A DNA stretch of 64,000 nt. It comes from Eudorina sp. 2006-703-Eu-15 (lineage: Eukaryota > Chlorophyta > Chlorophyceae > Chlamydomonadales > Volvocaceae). Below, one piece after another: positions 32,823-46,600 of this stretch. The stretch is taken from the NCBI GenBank assembly GCA_003117195.1, contig BDSI01000035.1, positions 618,001-682,000 on the forward strand. Reading direction: 5' to 3'. The notes below the pieces were generated by a model. The model ran no database searches. It had not been told where the DNA came from and saw nothing but the letters and a program-made list of their open reading frames with translations. Each line of letters begins with the position of its first letter. Position 1 is the first letter of the stretch. The position numbers and the translations under genes were made by a program.

Positions 32823-33752
32823 TAATGGCACATACCCGCCCGCCGCGTCCTGCTGCGCACATCCCAGCTACTCCAGGTAGGACGCCATTACCACCTGGGC
32901 AGAACACCAACGTGGCCCGTGCATACCAGCATCCACCACCACCACCACCACCACCACCACCACCACCGCCGCCGATTACGACCGTGGCCCAGCTGGGGAC
33001 ATTACCACCAATGCCCGTTTGCAAGGAAGGCAGAACACAACCGTGGTACCGATGTCACACACCAGCACGACGCGTTTTAAAGCGCGTGCTGGATAGATAC
33101 ATGGTGGCGGCTGGCAAAAAGAAAAACAAAACACGCAGCGACGACAGCAAGGACAGCACCGGTGCACCTGCCGCCAGCCACCGCCGCTGTACCGCCGCTG
33201 TGTGGCTCCCACCGCCGTACGGAACGCGCGGAGAGACCTTAGAACATGACGGCGATGCGTGCCTCTGGAGCGCCCCGCACGAACGAGGTGCGCGTGTGAT
33301 GATATATGGGCGAGACAGCGCAGCGGCAAGCGCGGGACAGCTATACATCGGTCGTCGCTGCAGCCTACCCTGCAGTACCGTTAAGCAAGTGCTTCTTTCA
33401 TTGAGGGGTTAAATATATATAAAAAGGGAAAAGGTGCTTTACGAGTGCACATGATCAAGCGGTGCCTACGACTCCAGGGCTCTGCCCATCACGCACTCAC
33501 CCCGCATCTGAAGCGCGCACGAAGCACGAGGAAGACGCACGAGGTAAATGCCCAAAGTAAATGCGGTGCCGCTCTGCCGCAGGCACGTCAGAAACGCGAC
33601 GGGCGCAAACGGACCGCCACAAGTGAAGTTTACTGTGCGCGTCCGGCAGTGTATGTAATGTGCACGTCCGGCAGTGTACGGCGCGTCCGGCGGTGTACGA
33701 CGCGGTGGGCATTGAGACACAGAGTGATCTCGGCGGCTGCTGATTGCTGGTA

Positions 33753-33887
33753 CGCACCCGCACCGCCCCGCGCCGCCGCGCCCGCACAGCCCCGCGCCGC
33801 CGCACCCGCCCCGCCCCGCGCCGCCGCACCCGCACCGCCCCGCGCCGCCGCACCCGCACCGCCCCGCGCCGCCGCACCCGCACCGCC
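33753..33887. repeat. 24-bp GC-rich minisatellite
   Basis: The unit CGCACCCGCACCGCCCCGCG plus CCGC recurs about five and a half times, with small changes in the first copies. It keeps several frames open (24 is a multiple of 3) but shows no other coding sign. Confidence 0.9.
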
Positions 33888-35375
33888 CCAGGTCCCACGG
33901 CAGGACACAAACCGATTGCACGCATCACAGCAGATCTCCCCCACTCGGGGGTCATCAATAATGGCAGCCGTACTGCCATAATGTAACCCACAACACATAA
34001 ATAAACACCGCACATCATCAAACTTGAATCCTGCCAGGATAAGACACACTGGCGCCACCCAGGCGCCTCCAAGCCCATACATCCGCCGGACACCGGTCAG
34101 AGCGAATTGGCAAGGCAGCCGCTGCGTACCGGTGGGAATCGGCGAGATGGGGCCAGTCGCCGTCATAATCTCTACCAGTGTTATAATATAAATTTCAATT
34201 TTATTAACGGCCCGGCTGTAGCCTTTGGGGTGCATGTCAGATGCATGACAGGTGCATGACAGGTGCATGACAGGTGCATGCGGCAGCAGCGGCTGCTGCT
34301 GCTGCTGCTGCTTCTGGGACGACTGTGGCACGTCCCCAGACACGCGATACGCACCCTGTCGCATTCGCAGTCCCACGCGGGGCTCAGCGCCCACTTTCGG
34401 AACCGACTCCCATCTCCCAAACGGTGATGAGCCTTCCCTGCCCGTCCGATGGCCCTTGAAGGTGTACGGCAACCGGGTCGGTGCCGTCGTCGCCATCCAG
34501 CGGCTGCAGCCTGCAGGCAGGGTACGCTCAAATACTGTGTCGGCCGCGCTGACCGCGCCCACCGCTCCAGGGCGGGGGTTCACGTGGCACCTGTCGCAAC
34601 GGCGCCGAGTCCCGTCCTCGCGCGCCTGCCCTCACCTCATCAGGCCCCTCACCACCACCAGCCAGCAGCCAGGAGCCCTAGAGAGCCACAGCAGCCCATC
34701 CCGACGACAAAGATAGCCGCCGGATCAAGTGCTTCATTCTTTCAGTGTATGTAGGTGTGCCCCCAGCGTACAGCGCGACAGTGTGCATCCGATGCCCGCA
34801 CAGTATCTGGTGTTTACGGCGCAGTGTGCATCCCCGAGGCGGCATAGGGACGAAGGAGCGCCACCTCGGGGCCACCTGCCATCTCACATGCAGCCCGCCA
34901 GGAATCAGCGGCGGAGGTCTCAGACCCGCCCATGCAACAGTGCTTTGGAAACCCAAGAGAAATGCACAACCGCCTCCCCGGCGGCCTCCACCGGCCTGCC
35001 TCAACCCCGGGTGCAGGCTCCGTTCCCAAACACATGAACGGAGCCCGCTGTCGCACTCACCTCCGCCCGAACCCCACACTCTGCCATCCCACATCCTCCC
35101 GCGTCAATCATGTGCAGCATCTGCCCCGCCCGCAGACCTCGTCTTAAAACAGATTCGTACGTGGAGACCCGTACAGACCCTTACTGACCCGAGTCCAGCC
35201 CCTACTAGCGTGCCTCTCTATCATAACAACGCACTAATCTTGAAACAAGCAGCATCAGACCCAGCCCCGCGTTTCCACCATCCAGCAAACGGGCCCACAC
35301 CACCCCAGCTTGACCGGCTCACAGCGGTTACTCCACTGGTGCCGCTGACTGCCAAGGCGCCTCGCCAGGTGCAGC

Positions 35376-38300
35376 TCATCCGCAGCGCTGCACCGTGGAG
35401 GCACGGGGCGTGGCCCGCAGGGTGTTCATACACTGGAGCGTCTCGTCGAGGCACCTGCCGCCCATTTCGAGGGGCACTGATGGGCAGTTGCTCACGGACT
35501 CGCCGTCACACCCGCGAGGAGCCGTCCGGCTACGGGCATGTGCCCAACGCACCGGCGTCGGCGCTGCCCCCCTCCCGTCGGCTGTCGTCAGAGGAGACGG
35601 CAGGCCCCGAGATGCAGCTCGAGGCCGCGGAAGCCCCCTCCGCCGCTGCGGATACCCCCGCCGGCGGCCCCGTCTCCGCCCGCACCCGGGGCGAGGCCAG
35701 GCCTCCCGCGCCTCCACCCGTTGCGTTGGAATAATCGCCGTGCCGGCCGCTGCCGGTGCCGGCCGCCAGAAGCATCCCCGCCACCTGGCTCGCCAGTCTG
35801 GGCGGCTGCCCGAGGAAGTGCGGGGAGACGTGGACGCCCCCTGCGGCGACACCCGCACAGCCCGCGGTCTGCGGGACGGAGATCTTACTGCCACTGCCGC
35901 TGCCGCTGCCGCTGCCGTTGCCGGTGCCGGTGCCGCTGCCGCTGCCGCCACAGCTGCCGGCGGCGGCGGCGCCTCCGCTGACCTCCACGGTGAGCAGCCA
36001 CCGCCCATCCACGCGGGGTGCTGTATCCCCGGTGGTCTGGGTCTGACCTTCAAGCACCGGGCCCTGCGGGTATGACGGGCCTGGCCGGCCGCGCGCTTGC
36101 CCCTGGCCCTGGCCCTGGCCTGGGCCTGGGCCTGCGCCCTGCAAACCGGGCAGGGGCGGCAGCGGCAGCGGCAGCGGGCTCACGCCGTCCATTGACGTCC
36201 GGGCCACGGCGACAGGCAGCCCGGCGGACCTGACATGCTCCCGGAGGCCCGCGTTGGCCTGGTGACCTGTGCAGATGGCCAAGGGTTCGAGCCGCCGGGA
36301 GCCTTCGGGTGCCCCCGCGGGTCGGCGGGGCGGCTCCAGGGAGGCGCGAGGGTCGGAGTCTACGCTGGTTCCGGAGCTGGGGTCCGTCGGCCCCGGCGCA
36401 GGCTGTTGGCCCCGAGAACTCGGCGCAGTGCCGGTTTCGGAGCTGGGGCCGGGGCGAGGGGGAGGTTCGCTGCTGTCAGCTGTGGCGGAAGGCTGGGGGT
36501 CGGCTGCGACGGGGGTTGCCGGAGGCAGCTGTGGCACTCGCGGCTCGAGGAGCCGCCGCTGTTGCTGCTGCGGGTGCTGGCGCCGATCCTGCTGCTGCGG
36601 CTGCTGCTGCTGCGGCGGCTGAGACGGCCGCTGCTGGGGCTGGAACTGGGGCTGCGGCTGGGGCTGGGGCCGTGGCTGCCGCCGAACTTGCAAGGGTGCT
36701 TCGCCCGCCAGCTCCAGTTGGAGCAGCCCCTTTGGGTTAGCGGGGTATGGGTGGGGTGGCGCGCGATGACGGACGGCACGGCCGCAGGCCAGAAGGAAGG
36801 CGTCAAGGGAAGCGAAGCAAGAACAGGCTCACATGTCACTCACTGGAGCCGTGGGAAGAACTAGGTACATACGGTACACCCTCAGCCGCGCTCTCCACGG
36901 ACACCGCTCTCCACGGACACCGCACTCGCCATACGTCAACTGTCGAAGGCTTCGCCGCAGTGTGGACCACGCAGAGGAAGTGCGTGTGGGCCAGAGCAAG
37001 TGTGGGGTCGCCAGGGAGCTCGTCCCAAAGGTCGGAAGCGGGCGGATACTGTTACCGTTACCGTTACCGTTACCGTTACCGTTACCGACTATTAAGTATC
37101 ACGCGAGGCAACGGGACATCGTTACCGTTACCGACTGTTAAGTGTCAGCCCGGGGCGCTGGGACCTACCTGCAGACGCTGCACGAGCTGCGCGGCGGTGG
37201 GCCGGTGGGCGGCGGACCGCGACCAGCACTGGGTGGCCAGAAGGCTGGGCCGGGCGGGCGGGCGGGGGGAGCGGCACAGCACAGCACAGCAGGCAAGCCG
37301 TACATGAATACACCCGCGTAAGGCCCACATGCATGCCAGCGTGTGTCAGGAACTCCGGATGGGTGGCTTCTGGTGAGAGGCAGGAGGCGGAGGGCACGGG
37401 GGAATGCGGGGGGGAATGTGCGGGGGGGGGGCGCGGGGGAGGGTGCGGGGGATGGGTGCGGAGGACCCTGCATGCATGTCCACCGCCCTACCACCGCCCT
37501 ACCACTGACCTACCCACGCCGCCTGCCCACACCATGAATCCCCGATCTTGCAGCCGTCTGCCCACATCGAGTTCACGCCTGCCGGGCATCTGGCGTCGTT
37601 CACAGCCTAGGGTAAACCCTCAGAGCGGCAGTAGCAGCAGTAACAGTAGTAGCAGCGTTCGTTGCTGCAGTCGCAGCAGTAGCTGCGTTGACGCGGTAGC
37701 AGCGTTGAAGCATTAGCAGCAGTTGCAGCCCTGCAGACCAACGTGGGCAGCTCACCAGTACTCGGGCGGATCGAGCGCATGGAACCGCGGCCGTAGACCT
37801 TGCCGTACGACCAGCCGGGGGAGTACGGCGGGATCCACTCGGGGGTAGGGGGTGCTGCCGGAGATAAGCTCCCACCTGTCGACGAGTGCGGGGAAACGTG
37901 CGTCGTGGATCGTGAATTATTTTATATATAATAGTGTTATATATAAACTATAATATAATATAATATATTATATTCGACGAGTGCGGGTACGTGCGTCGTG
38001 GATCGTGGATTGATTTTGATTCAAATATTATGGGTGTTGCTTGGCTTGTGGTTTGCAAATGGTTGGTGATTAGGGTGTTTTGTGGCTTCCCGATTTGTGG
38101 GTTGCGAGGAGGTGTGGGAGCGGAAGGAGAGATACAATACCTAGGCGGAACACATATCTAGGCACCCTCCCTCCTGCCAATGATCATGCATCGCCAGTTC
38201 GCCACCGCACAGTGAAGTGAGTGGGCCCGCTCTATCATCCACGGCATCCACGGCGCGCTCCTCAGTGTGGGCCCGTTGCTGCCCGTGTGCTGCCCGTGTG

Positions 38301-40665
38301 TCGGCAAAGCCCCGCACTGGGAGCGGTGCAGCGCGAGCAGACAGACAGACGGACGGACGCACATCATGATACCGAACGCGTAGACGTCTGCGGAGAAGCC
38401 TTGGATGCCGTCGTGTACCAGGATCTCTGGATGCATGGCGCGGGGAGGCGGGGAGGGGCGCGGGGAGGCGGGGAGGGGCGCGGGGAGGCGGGGAGGGGCG
38501 CGGGAAGAAACGGGGAGACAGGTCGGGAGGCACCTGTTGGGTGCAACGTGTAAGGCCCACGACCCGCACCAGCATCAGCGCAAGGCCTGGGTAGGTCCCG
38601 TGAAGGGCCGCAATGAATGGATGGGCGAGTGTGGCGAGGTGGGCTGGCTCGGCACAGCTAGACATGCAAATCGGTGTGGCAAGTTCCGGTACTTTTGAAA
38701 AGTAACCGTTACACCGGTACTTGATGTGCTAACAGACAGCCAGCAACAGGGCAACCAGTGTACGATGTCGCCGGTGCAGGTGCTTAACGCGTCAACAGCA
38801 AAACCAGCAACGGTGTTGGGAGGAGCGGATGATGCACAGCGGCAGCATCAGAAGCATCAGAAGCATCACAAGCATCACAAGCATAAGAAGCATCAGAAGC
38901 ATCAGAAGCATCAGAAGCATCACAAGCATCAGAAGCATCAGAGGCACCAGAAGCACCAGAAGCATCAGAAGCACCAGAAGCATCAGAAGCACCAGAAGCA
39001 TCAGAAGCACCAGAAGCATCAGAAGCATCAGAAGCATCAGAATCATCAGAAGCACCAGAAGCATCAGAAGCATCAGAATCATCAGAAGCATCAGAAGCAT
39101 CAGAATCATCAGAATCATCAGAATCATCAGAATCATCAGAATCATAAGCAGCGGCCGGCGCCCGCCTACCCGGTAACATGTAGGCGGGCGTGCCGGTGGG
39201 GCGGTGCTGCCGGGCGCCTCCCGCCTCCGCCTCCTCCTCGCTCAGCAACCGCGCGCACCCAAAGTCGCTCAGCTGGGCGACAGGGCAGGGCGAGAAGGGG
39301 TGGGGCAGAGCACGCGGGGCGATGACAGGGCAGGGCGAGAAGGGGTGGGGCAGGGCACGCGGGGCGATGACAGGGCAGGGCGAGAAGGGGTGGGGCAGGG
39401 CACGCGGGGCGATGACAGGGCAGGGCGAGAAGGGGTGGGGCAGGGCACGCGGGGCGATGAGGGCACGCGGGGCGATGACAGGGCAGGGCGAGAAGGGGTG
39501 GGGCAGGGCACGCGGGGCGATGACAGGGCAGGGCGAGAAGGGGTGGGGCAGGGCACGCGGGGCGATGACAGGGCAGGGCGAGAAGGGGTGGGGCAGGGCA
39601 CGCGGGGCGATGACAGGGCAGGGCGAGAAGGGGTGGGGCAGGGCACGCGGGGCGATGACAGGGCAGGGCGAGAAGGGGTGGGGCAGGGCACGCGGGGCGA
39701 TGACAGGGCAGGGCGAGAAGGGGTGGGGCAGGGCACGCGGGGCGATGACAGGGCAGGGCGAGAAGGGGTGGGGCAGGGCACGCGGGGCGATGACAGGGCA
39801 GGGCGAGAAGGGGTGGGGCAGGGCACGCGGGGCGATGACAGGGCAGGGCGAGAAGGGGTGGGGCAGGGCACGCGGGGCGATGACAGGGCAGGGCGAGAAG
39901 GGGTGGGGCAGGGCACGCGGGGCGATGACAGGGCAGGGCGAGAAGGGGTGGGGCAGGGCACGCGGGGCGATGACAGGGCAGGGCGAGAAGGGGTGGGGCA
40001 GGGCACGCGGGCGATGACAGGGCAGGGCGAGAAGGGGTGGGGCAGGGCACGCGGGCGATGACAGGGCAGGGCGAGAAGGGGTGGGGCAGGGCACGCGGGG
40101 CGATGACAGGGCAGGGCGAGAAGGGGTGGGGCAGGGCACGCGGGGCGATGACAGGGCAGGGCGAGAAGGGGTGGGGCAGGGCACGCGGGCGATGACAGGG
40201 CAGGGCGAGAAGGGGTGGGGCAGGGCACGCGGGGCGATGACAGGGCAGGGCGAGAAGGGGTGGGGCAGGGCACGCGGGGCGATGACAGGGCAGGGCGAGA
40301 AGGGGTGGGGCAGGGCACGCGGGGCGATGACAGGGCAGGGCGAGAAGGGGTGGGGCAGGGCACGCGGGGCGATGACAAGGCAGGTATGAACCAACCTGGC
40401 CCGGCCCGGTTCGGCACGGCGCGCGGTGTGGCATGTATGTCACTGTGTCATCGTGTTGTACGTATGGGCCTGAAAGCACCTTCCGTACGTACGTCACATG
40501 TACGACAGAACAGTACGACGGCGCATACGACACCCTGATACCCTGAGGCGGATGAACATGGCTCCAAGCGATCAGGCCATGGGGCTGTACTGCAGGAGAC
40601 AGCCAAGAAGGCAGGAAGGCTCGCCCAATGTCCGTTCAATGCATACATGCAATCGCAAGGCATCG

Positions 40666-40698
<33 letters not shown>

Positions 40699-43600
40699 GC
40701 TGCGGCGGCGGCGGCGGCGCGGCCGCAGCGGCCTCCTTTACCGGGGGCTGGGATGGGGTGGGTGAGGCACGCAGCCCTACCTTGCATGTCCAGCCCCGTG
40801 GGTCTCGAGTTGAGCTTTTGAGGAGCACATTGGCGGGCTTGAGGTCTGCGGTGTGCACGGCGGAGACGGGGCCGGGGCCGGGGGCAGGGGCGGCGGGGCT
40901 GAGCCGGTTCCCAAGCGGTGCGTGCCTGGCAGCTAAGAGAACAAGCAGGATGTATGTCGGCCCAGGAGCACAAGCACATCAATGCCCGATGTGTAGTACG
41001 TACGGGGCATCCGGGCATGGGAATCTCAGCTTTGGACAGCCGGGGGGTGACGGTACCTCTGTCGGTACCTCGGTACCTCGTGACGGTACCTCGTGACGGT
41101 GGACAGCCCGTACTATTGTATGGATGGACTAGTGGGGCCGTACGTACCGCAGCCGGACTCGAGGGTGAAATTGGTGAAAAGGGATTCAATGACCCGCATC
41201 GGTCCGTTGTGGCAATACGGTACGTACCCGCCGTACTCGCTCAAGCAACGATTCCGCCGTTCATGCGTTGCCAACTGAAAGACCTCAAGGCCAATCACCA
41301 ACGGACTTGACGGTTTGTTCAACGGATTCACAACGGTTTCACCAGGGTTCACAACGTCGTGGTTCATTCGTCCGCGCCCTTCGTACCTCCATGCACCAGT
41401 CGCATGCCGTGCAGGTACCTGAGCGCCAGCGCAACCTCCAGGAGACTGCTGTACAACGGTACGAGCAGCGGGCTGTCACCCCCCAGCGCAGAATGGGATG
41501 ACGGGGATGGGAGCGGCTGCCCGTCTGTTGGATCATCAGCATCGATGCCCTCATCACCCGTGTATTGCAACCCCTCCTGGAGCTGCCTGGGGGCCGCGAC
41601 GCGGCCTTGTCGGAACGCGCCCGCCTTCGACGCCGTGACGAGCGTGCCGGCATCGCAGTACTGCGATGCAACCCATGGGTCGGGCCAGCAGGAATGGCGG
41701 ATCGGGGGAGTCGAGAGCATGTGCGGTCGGTGGGTGATTTCGGAGCGTGCGGCGCGGTGTGAAGTGAGGCAAGGGGAGAGGGTGGTGAGCTGGAGACCAA
41801 GATCAGCGGCAGCAGAGGCAGATATCAAGACCGGGGCCGAAAGGGGGTCAAAACTTTGCGAAGAACAGACCGAAATCTAAGGTATATGCGGATTGGAGAA
41901 GCAGCGGAACCCAGCACTGAGGATCTGCCGACAACCGACAACCGACACCTGATGGGCCCAGCGAACATCCGACATCCAGCCAGGCAGGGCAAGGCACGGC
42001 AGTGCATGGATGGCTTCGGCTGTCGCCGATGGCCCGGTGGGATCCACTCCATTCTCGAGCCGGACACAGCAGGGACTCCAGGACGGACAAGGCCCTCTTG
42101 TGGGATCACGCACCTCCAGGCAGAGCGCACTGAAGAGCGGAGCTACGGGGCCGGTTGGAGCGGTTGGAGCGGTTGGAGCGGGGACACCGGCGGGCGGGTG
42201 ACGGGCGTTCAAATGAGTGCGTCGTGGATGGGTCATCAGCACGAGTGAGTCATCACACGGACGGGCGGCAACCCCCGGCGATACAGATGCTTGTAGGTAT
42301 TCCCTTTGCTCTGCATCCCGTGCATGCCGTACATCCACACCCCGTGACGAAGTGGACGCAACCTATGACGCAGAGATACCTACAGGCATCTGTTTCGCCA
42401 AGCCTCTCAGACGGACCCTGGCAGGTTTGTCCGACCTCACCCGCGGGCTACAGTCTCAACCGCCGGCTACAGCCTCACCCAGCTCACCCGACTGGTTGGC
42501 ATGCAGCTGTTGGCTCTCGGCGCGACGCAGTGACGGATCGTCCCAGGTCATCAGCTTTAGGTAGGCCGCCGACTGGCTGCTGAGGGGAGTCAAAGCATCA
42601 CAATCATGACACAAATCACGACAAACAAATATAACATGAATGAATGAATGAATGAACGTTACAGCCGACCCCAGAGGGATCACCGGTGTATACCAGGGCA
42701 AGCCCCAGCAGGCCCCACCGCCAAGGCGGCAAGACACCTCCACACCTCAACGCCGCACCCAAAAACACACCGGGCCATGACCCCACCCAGCCAGACACCG
42801 AAGCAAGCAGAGGCGCACAGCGGGGCAACACTACCAACGGGACAGGCACAACAGAGGGCATTACATGTGGTACCGTATACCAGGGGGATCAGAGCGGTGT
42901 TGGGGTGGGGAGGCCACCCGCACAGCAAGCGTGTAGGACCAGTGTAGGCATGCTACAACAGGCAACGTCGCTATCTAGCTGTACGGGGTGCGGTTTGGAA
43001 GCCAGATAATGGCGTGCACCCTGCCTGATCAGGCGCAAGATAGAGCATCATACGCTCCGAAACCCGCCCTAACTAGCCTGGTCATGTTACCGCCGAGCGA
43101 CATTGCCTGCGGGATTTGGCCCGGGGGCAGCCCTGGAGAAGGCTCGCCCAGTCGCCCTAGGGAGGGCCTGCGGCCTGCCGTACCTCTCCTTGACGCGAAC
43201 AATGGCCACGTCGGTGAATACCGCATAAACCTGCGGCGGCGCGGAGTATGATGAGGCGGTGGGGCAGCGGTCATACATGACGTTACACTGAAGGCTGACC
43301 CATGGGTCTTCTTTTACTGCACATGAGCTCAACCAACAGGGACTCTGGATTCCCGTTGGCGCATCGTTTTGACGGTTGGGTGCTGTGTTACTACCCCGTA
43401 AGCCGACACTGTCGGTGCAACTACCGCTGTGGTAGCCACCGCCGTGGTAGCCACCGCCGGTGCAGCTACGTACTACTGCCGATGCAGCTACCGCCGGTAC
43501 AGCCACCGCCGAAGCAGCTACCGCCGGTGCACTCTGGACTGGGGAGGCCCTATGGGCCATGTCAACCTGCCGTCCTGCCGGTGGTCCGGGGGCCGTTGGA

Positions 43601-46600
43601 CCCACCATCGGGGAACCAGCCGGGAACCCAACACCCACTACACCCACGCGCACCTGCACGATGTTCGGATGCGACAGTGAGGACGTCACCGCGAGCTCCG
43701 TTGCGCCGCGGATCAGCCGCCGCTTGCCGCCCTGCCGGCGAACATACAGGTGTGCCCCGATCCGGTGCGATACATACCCGCGTGATCGGGAGTATTGTTA
43801 TTACTGATGTCACAGCGGACCCCGCGGGTCATCGGTGACAGCCATCGGCGACATACAGCCGGTTATGCGGAATACGGTAACATAGGAGTCTTAACCAAAT
43901 GGACATTTGGCACCCAGATCCGGGCGCGCATGCGGCAGCTTGACTTTGCGGTTTGAGTAGCTCCAGCCCGAGTGGTCGGGGTGATCTCGCCCTGACGGCA
44001 GGGTGCAAGGCAGTGGATGAGGCGCTTTCCAGGTTGGGTGGGTGCATGGATCTCAGCATCATGTCAGCAAGCTCCGCAGCCTGACGTCCTGCCCACCGCA
44101 ATCATCAGTGCCATCACAGCCATCACGCATCACTTCATCCGGCGCTCGCTCTGCACCTGCATCCTGCAAACTTACCCGCCCAACGCCGCCGCCAGCTCTG
44201 CCAGCTGGTGCTGCCCGCAGCTCTGCAGCCCTGTCGGCGCCGGCGCAAGCGGCAGCAGCAGCAGACCCGCCTTCAGGCCCCGCCGCCCCCGCCGCCGCCG
44301 CCGCCGCGGCTGCCGCTGCCGGCTCCTCCAGTCTCTGCGAGATGCACTTGACGGCGGTTTCCAAGCCCCCCAGCATCCCGCGGACCACCACGCCCTGACC
44401 TCCCCGGCCCAGCACATCGAACAGCTGGCCAGCAGCAGCAGCAGTAGCAGCAACCATGCATGGCGGGATGCAGGGGTTTCGAGAAAGAGAGAGGCATGCA
44501 GCGGGAGCGGCAGCAGGGACGGGGGAATCTTCACAGGCAACGGCGGGAAGGGTTTGTCGTGTACAGCAGGGCAGATGCCTTAGCACGCGGGCACGTGGAT
44601 TTCTATTACTCTGACACAGCTCTGTCTCTACTACATTGTCCTGTCGGGTGTGCTGCGCACTCTACACTGTGTGTTGTGTTGAGTGAGAAGTGTACTGTGT
44701 ATTGTGAAGCGATCTGTGGTGATGGTCGGTGGACATCAGCTTTAGTTGTGGCCGCATTCCGTCCAGGCGAGCGGGCGTGTGGGCGGGTCACAACTCAACA
44801 CAGCCAGACCTGCTGGTGGGGTGGGACGTACACACCCGCGTGGCGTGTGGGTCGGGCGCGTTTCGCACTGCACACACAAACACACCCACACACGGGGGTA
44901 CAACCCTTTTCACTCACCTGCAGCGTGGCGAGGTCTGAGCGCTGGACCCCCGGGGTGATGCACGGCGAGGGCGCGGCCTCGGTCGGCGCGGCTGCCGGCA
45001 GGTCCGAAGAGCCGAGCAGCGAGGACGCCATGTAGGAGCGCAGCCTACACCGGGGTCAGGGCCGGGGGGCAGGGGGCGGCGGCGAGGGGCGGCGTGTGTT
45101 GAGCAAGGCTATCCCCCGCCCCCTGACAGAACCCTGTGCGTGCGTGTTTAGGGTGTAGGCTACCCGCCCGACCCGATCCTGTGTTTTTGTGTGGGTGTGC
45201 GCGTTGGATGTGTGCCATCTATCGATCCGGGTTAGTCGCGGGCCCGGGGCAGCTCAGAGCTAATACCCCTAACCCGACGAAACGACCTGTGTGGTGTTCA
45301 CACACCCTGCAGTGGGCGCAACGCAGCTCCGCGAAACTAAGAGGCGCAAACCGGCCATACCAGCTGCGGTTCTCCGTCCCCCGAACCTCCACCACCATCC
45401 GGCCGTAGAACCCCATCGACCAGACACAACTGGTTTGGCTTGGGCGGGTTTCTCGCCAAACACACATACACAAACACGTTCACATACACACCATGCCGTA
45501 CATACGCACGTGCCCCGTACCCGGCGGACTGGCTGTGGCTCCGGAACATGCCCCCCCGGCCGCCTCCGGTCGTCCCCTGCCGTCGGTATCGGGACGAGGG
45601 CGACAGCGAGCCTGGGCGCGGCGAGGAGACCGCTGCCGCCAGCAGGCTGTGCTGCATGCTCCGGACCATCAGTTCCATTGAGGAGGGGTTGGCCAGGGAC
45701 TGCGGGCCGGTGTTGGGCGGATATAACTTCAGTTTCACGTGTGAGGCTTTGCAGAGTGATTTGGGTTTAAGGTTTTGTATAACACCCGGGACTGTGTATG
45801 TCAGCCACATCGAGTGTACGTACGACACCAACATCAGCGTCGGTTTTGTCATTAACCTGCATGCATCTTGACACCTTCCACTAGTAGTAGCTGGCTACGG
45901 CCTGGTCTGGCCGTGCCAGAATCCTACTAACCGCGACGATTCTGTATCTCCACTCAGCGCGTGTCAGTGCCAATACACGATGTACGCTCCATGGAAGCTA
46001 GGGGTCCAAATCCCAGCCCCCAAGCCCCAACCATCATGCCCGCCCCGCCGGCTGCCGGGATTCGGCCAAATGCCAGGCGCGTGCCCAGGTCGGTGCGCCA
46101 TGCATCCCAGCGCACGTGCAGCCCAGGCGGGGCAAGTTCTCGGAGGGACATCTCTGGACAGTCGGTCGTGGTCCCTCCTGTCAAGTTGTGTGCACCCGGC
46201 AGCAGGCAGCAATGGTCCCGGTCGCGATCGCAGCTTAGCCACCTCGCTCGGGGCCGCTCGCCTCCATGGCTGGTCACCTCCACCACCCCCTTCCGAACAT
46301 CGCTGGTCACCTCCACCTCCACCACCCCATCCCGAACATGCATGCCATGGTCACCTCAATGACGACGCTGGGCCGGAGATTCTGTGTGGGCGTGATGGTG
46401 GTGTGGGAGCTGGCCCGCAGCATCCGCGGAACGGGGATGGTGCTACCTGAGCGCGAGAAACAACCCGCCGGTGGGCACGCCGCCGAGTCGGCGGGGGAAG
46501 GGGTTGCAGGGATTATCCATCAACACAAACACACCAGGCTGGCGGGTGTTTAAGCGAAGAACAAGCCCAGAGGGAATGGGGGCCCGGGGCGAGGGCCGGG

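Larger units (their letters stand above)
32464..35375. other. Intergenic region with several simple repeats
   Basis: Holds a LINE tail (32780-32822), a CCA run (32932-32972), a 24-bp GC-rich array (33753-33887) and a CTG run (34287-34310). A minus-strand frame at 34583-34310 reading MATTAPTRLPYTFKGHRTG has balanced composition and may be an exon, but no domain or splice partner could be assigned. The kinase gene's 3' UTR should occupy the right end. Confidence 0.35.

Noticed and set aside
35395..36864. Plus-strand frames rich in Arg and Ala
   Set aside because: Antisense to the Gln/Pro/Gly tail of the kinase; no domain and no splice logic.
39281..40381. Regular repeat array resembling a CRISPR array
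   Set aside because: Units abut with no unique spacers, and the DNA is eukaryotic.
38784..40533. Open frames of up to 536 codons on the minus strand and 285 on the plus strand
   Set aside because: They arise from the 45-bp and 9-bp satellites, whose unit lengths are multiples of three, and they overlap the true kinase exon 39272-39170 in only one frame.
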